Positions 43,104 through 52,036 of a stretch of 64,000 nt of DNA are shown here, piece after piece. The notes under the pieces were generated by a model, which worked only from the letters and a program-made list of their open reading frames with translations, was not told where the DNA came from and made no database searches. Source of the DNA: Glaciecola sp047250385 (GTDB lineage: Bacteria; Pseudomonadota; Gammaproteobacteria; Enterobacterales; Alteromonadaceae); NCBI RefSeq assembly GCF_047250385.1, contig NZ_JBLBVM010000053.1:166350-230349 (forward strand). Reading direction: 5' to 3'. The position numbers and the translations under genes were made by a program. Numbering within the stretch: the stretch's first letter is position 1; each line of letters begins with the position of its first letter.

Positions 43104-45452
43104 ATGACAACTGAGCTCAATAATCTCAGAACGATGCCAATCTTGGCATTGCGTGATGTGGTCGTTTATCCCCATATGGTTATCCCGCTGTTTGTCGGGA
43201 GAGAAAAATCTATCCAATGTTTAGAAGCTGCGATGGATAACGACAAGCAGATATTCTTAGTTGCCCAAAAAGACGCGGGCATTGATGAACCATCAGAAGA
43301 TGATATTTATCAAGTGGGTACCGTCGCAACAATACTGCAGCTCCTTAAATTACCAGACGGTACTGTCAAAGTACTCGTGGAAGGTAATGTGCGCGGTAAA
43401 ATTGAGAAATATCTCGATGTTAACCCATTCTTCACAGGTGAAATCCTGTCTGTTGAAGCTGAAACCTTAGACGAAACTGAGCAGGAAGTGTTGATACGTT
43501 CTGCTGTTTCTCAGTTTGAAGGCTATGTAAAACTGAATAAAAAAATACCGCCTGAAGTATTAACTTCATTAAACGGTATTGAAGATGCGGCAAGGCTTGC
43601 AGATACAATGGCAGCACATATGCCGCTGAAACTCGCTGAGAAGCAGAAAGTATTAGAGATGAACGCAATTGTTGAGCGTTTAGAATACTTAATGGCTTTA
43701 ATGGAAGGCGAAATCGATTTACTTCAAGTTGAGAAGAAGATTAGAACACGCGTTAAAAAGCAGATGGAAAAAAGTCAGCGCGAGTATTATCTCAACGAAC
43801 AGATGAAAGCGATCCAAAAAGAACTTGGTGAGATGGATGAAGCGCCAGATGAGTTCGAAGCTTTAGCTAAAAAGATCAATGAGGCGAAAATGCCTAAAGA
43901 CGCTAAAGACAAGGCCGACGCCGAACTCAATAAATTGAAGATGATGTCTCCGATGTCTGCTGAAGCAACTGTTGTGAGAAGCTATATCGAGTGGCTAACG
44001 TCTGTGCCATGGCATAAGCGTAGTGCGGTTAAGAAAGATTTAGGCAAAGCTGAAGAAGTACTTGATAACGATCATTATGGTTTAGAGAAAGTAAAAGAAC
44101 GCATTCTAGAGTATTTAGCGGTTCAACAACGCGTCAAAAAACTGAAGGGGCCGATACTTTGTTTAGTGGGTCCTCCAGGCGTTGGTAAAACCTCTCTTGG
44201 CCAATCAATTGCGGCTGCAACTGGGCGTAAGTATGTGAGAATGGCTTTGGGTGGCGTCAGAGATGAAGCTGAAATTAGAGGTCATCGACGCACTTATATC
44301 GGTTCTTTGCCAGGTAAGCTAATCCAGAAAATGTCGAAAGTTGGCGTTAAGAACCCACTATTCCTCTTGGATGAAATTGACAAAATGTCATCTGATATGC
44401 GAGGCGATCCATCTTCAGCATTATTAGAAGTGCTAGATCCTGAGCAAAACTCAAGCTTTAGCGACCACTACTTAGAAGTTGATTATGACCTTTCGGATGT
44501 CATGTTTGTGGCAACATCGAATAGCATGAATATTCCAGGTCCACTGCTAGACAGAATGGAAGTGATCAGACTCGCTGGTTATACAGAAGATGAAAAGTTA
44601 AATATTGCCACGCGCCATTTAATTGGTAAGCAAATTTCTCGCAACGGTCTAAAAGAGAAAGAATTAGTAATAGAAGACTCAGCAATTATCGGTATTATTC
44701 GCTACTACACGCGTGAAGCTGGTGTACGAAGCTTAGAGCGCGAGATTTCTAAGATTTGTAGAAAGGCCGTTAAACACATTTTGTTAAATAAAGGTGCGAA
44801 AGCGGTTGTAGTGAACCAAGAGAATCTAAAAGAATACCTTGGTGTTCAGCGATATGACTACGGAAAAGCCGATAAGAACAATCAAATTGGGCAAGTAACA
44901 GGTTTAGCTTGGACTCAAGTTGGTGGCGATTTGCTAACAATTGAGACAACTTCTGTACCGGGTAAAGGCAAAACAACCTTTACAGGCTCATTAGGTGACG
45001 TAATGCAGGAGTCAATCAAAACTGCTATGACGGTTGTTCGTTCTCGTGCTGAAAAGCTGCGTATCAACAACGATTTCCATGAAAAACGTGATATTCATGT
45101 GCATGTGCCAGAGGGCGCAACACCTAAAGATGGGCCAAGCGCTGGTATCGGAATGTGTACTGCATTAGTTTCGTCATTAACCGGTAACCCTGTTAAATGT
45201 GATGTGGCCATGACGGGTGAAATTACCTTGAGAGGTGAAGTTTTAGCCATTGGCGGTTTAAAAGAAAAGCTCTTAGCGGCGCATCGCGGTGGAATAAAAA
45301 CGGTCATTATTCCTAAAGATAATGAGCGTGATTTAGAAGAAATTCCTAAGAATGTAATTGGTGATCTTAATATTTATCCGGTCCAATGGATTGATGAAGT
45401 GCTGAATATTGCACTAGAATCGCCCATTGAAGCGGTTGAAATTTTGAACTAA
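43104..45452 (+). CDS. lon: ATP-dependent protease Lon
   Basis: Lon degrades misfolded and short-lived regulatory proteins. At 782 residues it matches the gammaproteobacterial LonA length. It has the N-terminal substrate domain (MPILALRDVVVYPHMVIPLFVGR), Walker A GPPGVGKTS, Walker B LFLLDEIDKM and the Ser-Lys protease site, with the nucleophile S679 in PKDGPSAG (the same number as in E. coli) and the lysine in GGLKEKLLAAHRGG. Sequence between clpX and lon holds a terminator, so lon probably has its own promoter, though no clear heat-shock promoter is visible to me. Confidence 0.98.
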   Translation: MTTELNNLRTMPILALRDVVVYPHMVIPLFVGREKSIQCLEAAMDNDKQIFLVAQKDAGIDEPSEDDIYQVGTVATILQLLKLPDGTVKVLVEGNVRGKIEKYLDVNPFFTGEILSVEAETLDETEQEVLIRSAVSQFEGYVKLNKKIPPEVLTSLNGIEDAARLADTMAAHMPLKLAEKQKVLEMNAIVERLEYLMALMEGEIDLLQVEKKIRTRVKKQMEKSQREYYLNEQMKAIQKELGEMDEAPDEFEALAKKINEAKMPKDAKDKADAELNKLKMMSPMSAEATVVRSYIEWLTSVPWHKRSAVKKDLGKAEEVLDNDHYGLEKVKERILEYLAVQQRVKKLKGPILCLVGPPGVGKTSLGQSIAAATGRKYVRMALGGVRDEAEIRGHRRTYIGSLPGKLIQKMSKVGVKNPLFLLDEIDKMSSDMRGDPSSALLEVLDPEQNSSFSDHYLEVDYDLSDVMFVATSNSMNIPGPLLDRMEVIRLAGYTEDEKLNIATRHLIGKQISRNGLKEKELVIEDSAIIGIIRYYTREAGVRSLEREISKICRKAVKHILLNKGAKAVVVNQENLKEYLGVQRYDYGKADKNNQIGQVTGLAWTQVGGDLLTIETTSVPGKGKTTFTGSLGDVMQESIKTAMTVVRSRAEKLRINNDFHEKRDIHVHVPEGATPKDGPSAGIGMCTALVSSLTGNPVKCDVAMTGEITLRGEVLAIGGLKEKLLAAHRGGIKTVIIPKDNERDLEEIPKNVIGDLNIYPVQWIDEVLNIALESPIEAVEILN

Positions 45453-45660
45453 TTTGGGAAAGAATTTTTTGAAGTCTTGCCTAATGTGTAAAAAACAGGC
45501 TATTTCTTTGAAAAAAACACAATTTTTTTACTTTTTTTAAATATTAGGGCTTCACAAGTCCGTTAGTTGTGCTACCTTAAGCTCTGTACTCGCTTAATGC
45601 CTTGTCACGAAAGGGATAGCAAGCGATTTACTAGGAAGTTAAAAAATTGTTAATCATTGC

Positions 45661-45689
45661 TTGAAGTTCTACTTCGAGATTGTTATAAC
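45661..45689 (+). promoter_or_regulatory. candidate promoter of hupB
   Basis: TTGAAG (45661-45666), 17-bp spacer and TATAAC (45684-45689), 60 bp before the hupB start. Further TATAAT strings at 45700 and 45720 lack good -35 boxes. The rest of the 297-bp gap after lon is A+T-rich, with no clear lon terminator. Confidence 0.55.
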
Positions 45690-45749
45690 TTTTAGACAAT
45701 ATAATTTTGCATTGAGCAATATAATAAAAAAACAAAAGGGGATCATATT

Positions 45750-46022
45750 GTGAACAAGTCTCAACTAATCGATACAATTGCTGCTAGCGCAGATATTTCT
45801 AAAGCTGCTGCAGGTCGTGCATTAGATGCTTTCACTGACGCAGTAACTACTGCACTTAAAGATGGCGATCAAGTAGCACTTGTCGGTTTCGGTACATTCT
45901 CAGTTCGTGAGCGCGCTGCGCGTAGCGGTCGCAACCCACAAACTGGTGAGACTATCCAGATTGCTGCTGCTAAAGTACCTTCATTCAAAGCTGGTAAAGC
46001 ATTGAAAGACGCTGTTAACTAA
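45750..46022 (+). CDS. hupB: DNA-binding protein HU-beta
   Basis: HU is the small histone-like protein that bends and compacts DNA and helps replication and recombination. The 90-residue product is full length: MNKSQLIDTIAASADISKAAAGRALDAF, then VGFGTFSVRERAARSGRNPQTGETI with the arm that enters the DNA minor groove (RNPQTG). Translation starts at a GTG codon with AAAGGGGA upstream. Its position after lon and before ppiD identifies it as the beta type. Confidence 0.97.
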   Translation: MNKSQLIDTIAASADISKAAAGRALDAFTDAVTTALKDGDQVALVGFGTFSVRERAARSGRNPQTGETIQIAAAKVPSFKAGKALKDAVN

Positions 46023-46041
46023 GCATTTTTAGTTTTAGTTT

Positions 46042-46073
46042 AAAAAGGCGATGGCTAGTCCATCGCCTTTTTT
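46042..46073 (+). terminator. terminator of hupB
   Basis: A long stem (AAGGCGATGG/CCATCGCCTT, extended by A/T pairs) with a CTAGT loop and six T residues. Confidence 0.92.
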
Positions 46074-46218
46074 ATTTTTATTATTCAAAAAAGCCCCTTA
46101 ATATTCGCGTAAGCTCCATTCTATGGGTATAATACTCGGCCTAAAAAAGCGTATTAAGCGGCGCAATCATGCATTTGGTTGCAACATAAAAGTTTGTATT
46201 ACAAGGTTGTTTTAACTC

Positions 46219-48111
46219 ATGTTAGAAAGAATTAGAGAGGGCTCCCAAGGTCCTTTAGCCATGACTATCGTTGGCTTGATCATTATTAGTTTCGCAGTTA
46301 CAGGCGTGGGGAGCTATTTAGGCTCTTCATCTTCGCAAGCAGCGGCGACAGTGAACGGCGAAGAAATTACGCTGACTCAAGTCGAAGCGGCTTATCAAAA
46401 CCAGCGACGTACGATGGAGTCTCAACTTGGAGAATCTGCCGCAGCTAGGTTTGCCGATGAAGCTTATTTGCAAGGATTCAAAGAACAGGTGCTGCAACAA
46501 TTAATTTCAGAAAAATTAATTGAGCAAAAAGCTGAAGAGATTGGACTTAGAGTAAGTACAGAGCAAATTAAACAAACCATTTTTGAAATAGATGCATTTA
46601 AATTGGCTGGCCAATTTGATAACGATACTTTCAAAGCCGTTATTGGTCGACAGAATTTTACACCGGCAAGCTTCAGAGACTATTTACGTCAGCAAATGAC
46701 TAGTGAGCAATTAAGCAACGTTATTACCGGCTCAAGTTTCAGTCTTGAGGATGAAGTGGCTGCGGTATTGCGTTTACAACAGCAAACTAGAACAGCCCGT
46801 ACGCTTGAAATTGGTGCGTCCAACTTTACAGCTGATGTCACGGTATCCGATGAAGAAGTTGAAGAATACTACCAAGCAAATCTGAACTTTTTCGACACGC
46901 AAGAACAGGTAAAGCTTTCATACGTAACTCTCTCAGTTGATGACTTGTTAGCAAATGAAAGTGTGACGGAAGAAGAAGTACTAGCAAACTACAATGAAAA
47001 TATCGGCGCTTACCAAACAATAGAAGAGCGTCGTGTTTCTCATATCTTGATAGAGTTCGGTGATGATGCGACTAAAGCGAAAGAAACTGCTTTGGAAGTA
47101 TTAGCATTGGTTAAAGCACCAGGTGCTGACTTTGCTGCTATTGCCGCTGAGCGCTCTGCCGACCCAATTAGTGCTGAAATGGGTGGTGATTTAGACTTTA
47201 TCGTAAAAGGCGACTGGAGTGAGTCATTTGAAGAAGCCGCTTTTGGTTTGAAGGCTGCTGGTGACATTTCTGATATTGTGGAAACAGAATTTGGTTACCA
47301 CATCGTAAAATTGACAGAATTAAAACCAGTTGTAACAACGCCGTTTGAAGATGTGAAAGAAGAGTTGACTGCAACGCTGCTGAAAGACAAGGCTTTGGAT
47401 ACGTTCTTCGGTCTACAGGAAGAAGTAGCGAGCGCTGCGTTCGAACAAATTGATAGCTTACAGCGAGTATCAGAAGTGACCGATAGACCAGTAATCGATA
47501 CCGCATTCTTTGAGGCTAATAACTATCCAGCGTCAGTAGACTACCCACAAGTGAAAAACGTTGCGTTTAGTCCTGAGCTAGTAGAGCGTGCCGAGAATAG
47601 CGATGTTCTTAAAATTGGTGATGAAAAAATTATGGTTGTTAGAGTTGCAGACCATAAGCCGCAAAGAACAAAAGCGCTAGAAGAAGTTAAAGCGAGTATT
47701 GTGAATCAACTAACGGCAGAGAAAACACAGCAAGCAGCCGTTGATTGGGCTGAAGGTGTTAAAACTAAGATCTTAGCAGGTGAGTCCGTAGATGAGCTTC
47801 TAGCTGAAAAGTCACTAGAGTTTAAGACTATTGAAAATCTTCCTCGTTTCGGTGGCGAAGTACCATTTGAAATGAACAAAGCGATTTTTGAGTTAAGTCC
47901 AGCAGCACAGCAAAATGCAAGTGTTGTGAAGCTTAACTCTGGCAACGTTGGCTTGGTTATTTTAGACTCAGTTCAAACTGTATCTGAAGTGAAGCCAGAA
48001 GACTTGTTAGCGGGTAAAACTGGCCTAGCAAATAATGAAAGTCGTATTGCTTATGATAACTTCATTGAAGCTTTGAAAAGCGAAGCAGATATTGAAATTA
48101 TCAATAGGTAG
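46219..48111 (+). CDS. ppiD: periplasmic folding chaperone PpiD
   Basis: PpiD is an inner-membrane-anchored chaperone at the Sec translocon exit, partner of YfgM (also encoded here). The 630-residue protein has the short cytoplasmic start MLERIREGSQGP, one transmembrane helix (AMTIVGLIIISFAVTGVGSYL), a SurA-like chaperone domain (TVNGEEITLTQVEAAYQNQR) and one parvulin domain at about 270-375 (RRVSHILIEFGDDA, FGYHIVKLTELKP). Parvulin domains of PpiD are often inactive as isomerases. It ends the tig-to-ppiD block. Confidence 0.96.
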   Translation: MLERIREGSQGPLAMTIVGLIIISFAVTGVGSYLGSSSSQAAATVNGEEITLTQVEAAYQNQRRTMESQLGESAAARFADEAYLQGFKEQVLQQLISEKLIEQKAEEIGLRVSTEQIKQTIFEIDAFKLAGQFDNDTFKAVIGRQNFTPASFRDYLRQQMTSEQLSNVITGSSFSLEDEVAAVLRLQQQTRTARTLEIGASNFTADVTVSDEEVEEYYQANLNFFDTQEQVKLSYVTLSVDDLLANESVTEEEVLANYNENIGAYQTIEERRVSHILIEFGDDATKAKETALEVLALVKAPGADFAAIAAERSADPISAEMGGDLDFIVKGDWSESFEEAAFGLKAAGDISDIVETEFGYHIVKLTELKPVVTTPFEDVKEELTATLLKDKALDTFFGLQEEVASAAFEQIDSLQRVSEVTDRPVIDTAFFEANNYPASVDYPQVKNVAFSPELVERAENSDVLKIGDEKIMVVRVADHKPQRTKALEEVKASIVNQLTAEKTQQAAVDWAEGVKTKILAGESVDELLAEKSLEFKTIENLPRFGGEVPFEMNKAIFELSPAAQQNASVVKLNSGNVGLVILDSVQTVSEVKPEDLLAGKTGLANNESRIAYDNFIEALKSEADIEIINR

Positions 48112-48159
48112 TCATTCTTACTCAATTCAGTAAAGTATGAATTGAAAGGAAATATCTCA

Positions 48160-48198
48160 AAGCCCCATAAACGTATAAGCGATTATGGGGCTTTTTTA
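48160..48198. terminator. terminator of ppiD, shared with the small minus-strand gene
   Basis: AAGCCCCATAA (48160-48170) pairs perfectly with TTATGGGGCTT (48183-48193), and six T residues follow. It also lies just beyond the stop of the minus-strand small gene at 48202 and may serve both. Confidence 0.88.
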
Positions 48199-48201
48199 TG
48201 C

Positions 48202-48369
48202 TTATAAGATAAACATGATGGCTGACATTGCCACTAAGATTGTTCCTGAAATGACAATAATGTATATGAAGCCCTGCTTACCTTGGGCTAGTGAATAGCC
48301 GGAGGAGCGCAAATACACAACCCAAAATAGGCAAAGTACGATAGGGATTAAAAATAGGAACTTAAACAA
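48202..48369 (-). CDS. small two-helix membrane protein, 55 residues
   Basis: This short minus-strand gene starts at a TTG codon with GGAG nine bases upstream and a stop codon (TGA) directly in front, so the start is well fixed. The product has two hydrophobic helices (FLFLIPIVLCLFWVVYL and FIYIIVISGTILVAMSAIMFIL) joined by the polar loop RSSGYSLAQGKQG. A GYSLAQGKQGF-like loop between two helices recalls short unnamed proteins seen near this locus in related marine gammaproteobacteria, but this is from memory. Reading frame, start signal and sensible topology support a real gene; the function is unknown. Confidence 0.65.
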   Translation of the reverse strand: MFKFLFLIPIVLCLFWVVYLRSSGYSLAQGKQGFIYIIVISGTILVAMSAIMFIL

Positions 48370-48520
48370 TCAGTATTACTCCATTGTTTCGTTTATTCTG
48401 GTGATACGTATATTAGCATTTTGTAAGGTGTGAGCTAATGTCTTCTTATACAAGAATAGCTGAGTATAAGCTCACTCCCAATTTAATATATCACGCTAGC
48501 GAATACTTTTCTTGCAAGCA
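48370..48520. other. intergenic spacer
   Basis: A+T-rich sequence between the small membrane-protein gene and the rpsT terminator. It should contain the small gene's promoter. Nothing else is visible. Confidence 0.4.
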
Positions 48521-48546
48521 AAAAAAAACGCCCAAAGGCGTTTTTT
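48521..48546 (-). terminator. terminator of rpsT
   Basis: Stem ACGCC/GGCGT lengthened by six A-T pairs, CAAA loop, with an A run on the left that gives an eight- to nine-base T tail on the minus strand. It can work in both directions. Confidence 0.85.
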
Positions 48547-48610
48547 GAATTTGAATTTGTAGTTTTCTACCTAGTAGGCTTCGACTACAAACCGGCTTAT
48601 AAGGATAAAC

Positions 48611-48871
48611 TTAAAGCGCGTTAACTTGTGCGTTTAGACGACTCTTATGACGAGCTGCTTTATTCTTGTGAATAAGGCCTTTCGTTGCCATGCGGTCTAA
48701 AACAGGTACAGCTGCTGTAAATGCTTCTTGAGCGGCTGCTTTATCACCAGCTTCAATAGCGGCGAGTACTTTTTTGATGCACGTACGAGTCATGGAGCGA
48801 CGGCTTGCATTATGCTGGCGACGCTTCTCAGCTTGAATTGCACGTTTCTTAGCAGACTTAATGTTAGCCAA
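48611..48871 (-). CDS. rpsT: 30S ribosomal protein S20
   Basis: S20 binds 16S rRNA early in 30S assembly. The 86-residue product MANIKSAKKRAIQAEKRRQH ... NAL has the standard length and basic helices. The frame is open further upstream, but the correct start is the TTG at 48871: AGGAG stands 7 bases before it and the next residues ANIKSAKKR match the family N-terminus. E. coli rpsT also starts with UUG, a feature tied to its translational feedback control. A consensus promoter lies 44 bp upstream of the start codon. Confidence 0.97.
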   Translation of the reverse strand: MANIKSAKKRAIQAEKRRQHNASRRSMTRTCIKKVLAAIEAGDKAAAQEAFTAAVPVLDRMATKGLIHKNKAARHKSRLNAQVNAL

Positions 48872-48914
48872 GGTGTAACTCCTAAATAAATTCATGTCAA
48901 AATTGAGGGTGCGG

Positions 48915-48943
48915 ATTATCCAGTTTTTAAAAGCCCCTGTCAA
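48915..48943 (-). promoter_or_regulatory. sigma-70 promoter of rpsT
   Basis: On the minus strand: a perfect TTGACA (48943-48938), 17-bp spacer and GATAAT (48920-48915). The sequence after the -10 starts CCGCACCC, a G+C-rich discriminator as at ribosomal protein promoters. Confidence 0.85.
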
Positions 48944-49331
48944 TTAAATTGGCGCTTAAATACGAAAAATAAGCTAAATAGTCGGATCTCAAGCACTCGG
49001 TGCTTCTTAAAAGTTACCTCAAGTGTTAAATGCGAACGTTATTTGTGCAATGAGCAATGAATTATTGCGACTATCGGGTGATTAGTGCGATTATACCTAG
49101 CGTAGCTCATGCAACTGGTAACGGAATTCGCAAAGCTGTCTGTTGGAACAATTAAATAGCGGCAATTGAATAAACATAGTTATGATTCATTAGCAAAATT
49201 GAATCTGATGAGAGTACTTATTAATTGTAAATTAAATAACTTGGAGCATGCAGTTCACAAAGCTCGCAGAGTACAAAGCACATAGTGTAAAAGCATAACA
49301 AAGAATAATAACGCAGGGTGAAACAAAGTCG
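48944..49331. other. 388-bp divergent intergenic region between rpsT and murJ
   Basis: It holds a small hairpin (AAGCAC-TCG-GTGCTT, 48991-49005) and the unseen murJ promoter. No RNA gene or short ORF can be supported. Confidence 0.45.
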
Positions 49332-50885
49332 ATGTTAAAATCAGGGATTGTCGTCAGCTCAATGACATTAATATCGAGGGTACTCGGTTTGGTGCGCGAC
49401 GTTGTTGTTGCTAACTTTTTAGGAGCAGGGGCTGCCGCTGATGTGTTTTTCTTTGCAAATAAAATTCCGAATTTTTTGCGTCGCCTTTTCGCGGAGGGTG
49501 CATTCGCTCAAGCCTTTGTACCGGTCCTCACTGAAGTTAAGTCGCTAGACGACGAAGCAACCATGCAAGATTTTGTAGCGAAGGTGTCTGGAACCCTGGG
49601 TGCCATCGTTTTTATCACTGCAATATTTGGTGTCATATTTTCCCCAGTGCTAGCCGCATTGTTCGGTGGTGGTTGGTTTATTGATTACCTAAACGACGGT
49701 GAAAAAGCAGAAAATTTTGTGCTCGCTTCCTCAATGTTAAAAATTACATTTCCTTATATATTTTTCATTTCGCTGGCAGGTTTAGTCGGTGCAGTTCTAA
49801 ATACCTTAAATAAGTTCGCAGTCGCTGCTTTCACACCAGTATTGCTGAACATTAGCATTATTATATGCGCTTTGTTTCTTGGGCCTCTCTTAGACGAGCC
49901 AGCATATGCGCTAGCTTGGGGGGTGTTTTTTGGTGGTATTGCTCAGTTGGGCTTCCAACTACCATTCTTATATCGGGCGGGATTGCTGCAACGACCGAAA
50001 TGGGGATGGCGGGATCCGAACGTAACGAAGGTGAGAACTTTAATGATCCCAGCTTTGTTTGGGGTGTCAGTTAGTCAAATCAATTTGCTCCTCGACACGC
50101 TTATTGCAACCTTCCTAGATTTAACGGGTTCTATTAGCTGGTTGTATTATAGCGACCGACTTCTTGAGTTCCCACTTGGCTTGTTCGGTATCGCAATTGC
50201 TACGGTTATTTTACCAGCGCTCTCAAGAAATCATGTAGCCAAAGATCCGAGAGCCTTCACTGCAAATCTTGACTGGGCCTTTAAAATTATTTGCCTGTTA
50301 GGTATTCCTGCAGCAGTAGCTTTGGTGCTTATTGCAGAGCCCTTATTGATGGTTATTTTCCAACGCGGTGAATTTAGTTTAAATGATGCTCGAATGGCAT
50401 CATATAGCTTAATGGCTTATGGAAGTGGTCTTCTTAGCTTCATGTTAATCAAGATCTTAGCTCCAGCGTTTTATTCCAGACAGGACACAAAAACACCAGT
50501 TAAGTACGGCATCATTACGATGGTCTGTAATATGCTATTTAACCTGATTTTGGCAATTCCATTTGGCTATGTTGGTTTAGCACTGGCAACCGCCTTGTCG
50601 GGTACCTTAAATGCAATCTTGCTGTATCAGCGTTTGCACAAAACAGGCATTTATAAAATGAGCCGAGATACACTTGTTTTCAATGTGAGGGTATTTGTGT
50701 CTTCAGCGTTAATGGGCTTATCTATTTTTCTGTTAAACGAGACTTTTGTTTGGGATTCTGCCTTATTACTAGAGCGCATTTATATGTTAGTTGCTTTGGT
50801 TGCTTTGGGGCTTAGCGTCTTTGCGACTAGCTTACTATTGGTCGGAATTCGACCAAGGCATCTTAAAATCTTCAAATCAGCCTAA
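49332..50885 (+). CDS. murJ: lipid II flippase MurJ
   Basis: MurJ (MviN) flips lipid II across the inner membrane for peptidoglycan synthesis. The 517-residue protein is polytopic (about 14 helices) and begins like the family: MLKSGIVVSSMTLISRVLGLVRDVVVANFLGAGAAADVFFFANKIPNFLRRLFAEGAF. The arginines in this first part belong to the conserved central cavity. RibF follows on the same strand after 162 bp, as in many gammaproteobacteria. Confidence 0.97.
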   Translation: MLKSGIVVSSMTLISRVLGLVRDVVVANFLGAGAAADVFFFANKIPNFLRRLFAEGAFAQAFVPVLTEVKSLDDEATMQDFVAKVSGTLGAIVFITAIFGVIFSPVLAALFGGGWFIDYLNDGEKAENFVLASSMLKITFPYIFFISLAGLVGAVLNTLNKFAVAAFTPVLLNISIIICALFLGPLLDEPAYALAWGVFFGGIAQLGFQLPFLYRAGLLQRPKWGWRDPNVTKVRTLMIPALFGVSVSQINLLLDTLIATFLDLTGSISWLYYSDRLLEFPLGLFGIAIATVILPALSRNHVAKDPRAFTANLDWAFKIICLLGIPAAVALVLIAEPLLMVIFQRGEFSLNDARMASYSLMAYGSGLLSFMLIKILAPAFYSRQDTKTPVKYGIITMVCNMLFNLILAIPFGYVGLALATALSGTLNAILLYQRLHKTGIYKMSRDTLVFNVRVFVSSALMGLSIFLLNETFVWDSALLLERIYMLVALVALGLSVFATSLLLVGIRPRHLKIFKSA

Positions 50886-51047
50886 AAAAAGTGTTTGGTC
50901 GCCTTATAATCATTGGTATTCACTCTGCGGTCGTTTATAATCTTTTGGTTTTAAAACGTAAAGATCCGTTTAATTTTTGTGTGTGGCTCAAGCTCAAGAG
51001 CAAAGCTACGAACATTGCACAATTCAGATATCAAAAGGCAAGTTGCT

Positions 51048-51971
51048 TTGCAGTTAATCCGAGGCTTACATAATTTACGAGAACATCACCGCGGTTGCGT
51101 GCTCACTATCGGCAAATTCGATGGAGTGCATTTAGGACATCAAGCCGTTCTGCGTAATTTAGTTGAAAAAGCGAAGGAACTCGGATTGCCCTCAACGGTC
51201 ATGATTTTTGAGCCTCAGCCTGAAGAAGTGTTTGCTCCTGAACGTGCGCCGGCTAGATTGTCGCGCTTTCGTGATAAGTATGTTCAGTTTAAAGCCTTAG
51301 GCATTGAACGACTGGTATGCGTTCGCTTCAACCAAGCTTTTGCTGCAATGAGCCCCGAAAGTTTTATACAAAAACTATTGGTACAACAGTTAGGGGTGAA
51401 GTTTTTAGTGGTTGGTGATGATTTTCGATTTGGTCATCAACGGAAAGGCAACTTTGAATTGTTGGTAGCTGCTGGTGCAAAAGCCGGCTTCGACGTGGTA
51501 AGCACACAAAGCTTTAAATTGGCCAATTGTCGAATTAGTTCAACGGAAATTAGAGAAGCTTTGTCAAACAGCAATCTGTCCTTGGTTAATGAGATGTTAG
51601 GGCGAGACTTTACTATCGCTGGTCGTGTTAACCACGGTGACAAGAAAGGTCGGACAATAGGCTTTCCAACAGCAAATGTATTGCTAAAAAGATGCAAGTC
51701 TCCAGTAAGCGGTGTATTTGCAGTTGAAGTCAAAATAGCTTCAGAATATTTTAAGGGTGTTGCTAATATTGGCAATAGACCAACAGTTAGCGGCACAAGG
51801 TCGCAACTTGAAGTGCATTTGTTTGATGTGAAAAAAGATCTCTACGGAGCTTATATCGAAGTGGCGATCAAGCAGAAGCTCAGGGATGAAATCAAGTTTG
51901 AAAACTTTGAGGCATTGCGCCAACAAATTCAACGTGACGCAAAGGCGGCACGAGACATATTCAATATTTAA
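51048..51971 (+). CDS. ribF: bifunctional riboflavin kinase / FAD synthetase
   Basis: RibF makes FMN from riboflavin and then FAD. The N-terminal adenylyltransferase domain has GKFDGVHLGHQ (the HxGH nucleotide-binding site) and ISSTEIREAL; the C-terminal kinase domain has GRVNHGDKKGRTIGFPTANV. The frame is open from a GTG at 50979, but homologues begin MxLIRGLHNL, which here corresponds to the TTG at 51048, preceded by AAAAGG at 9 bases. From there the protein has 307 residues, close to the usual 310. The UUG start is an inference from that fit. Confidence 0.93.
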   Translation: MQLIRGLHNLREHHRGCVLTIGKFDGVHLGHQAVLRNLVEKAKELGLPSTVMIFEPQPEEVFAPERAPARLSRFRDKYVQFKALGIERLVCVRFNQAFAAMSPESFIQKLLVQQLGVKFLVVGDDFRFGHQRKGNFELLVAAGAKAGFDVVSTQSFKLANCRISSTEIREALSNSNLSLVNEMLGRDFTIAGRVNHGDKKGRTIGFPTANVLLKRCKSPVSGVFAVEVKIASEYFKGVANIGNRPTVSGTRSQLEVHLFDVKKDLYGAYIEVAIKQKLRDEIKFENFEALRQQIQRDAKAARDIFNI

Positions 51972-52036
51972 AGGCCGTTTTTGTAAGGCCAGTTTTAAAT
52001 AAATAAACATATAATTATAGAAGTGGAAAACCAGAT

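Noticed and set aside
50891..51073. A 60-residue plus-strand ORF between murJ and ribF
   Set aside because: It overlaps the start of ribF in another frame, and its translation shows no feature; the region is better explained as the ribF leader.
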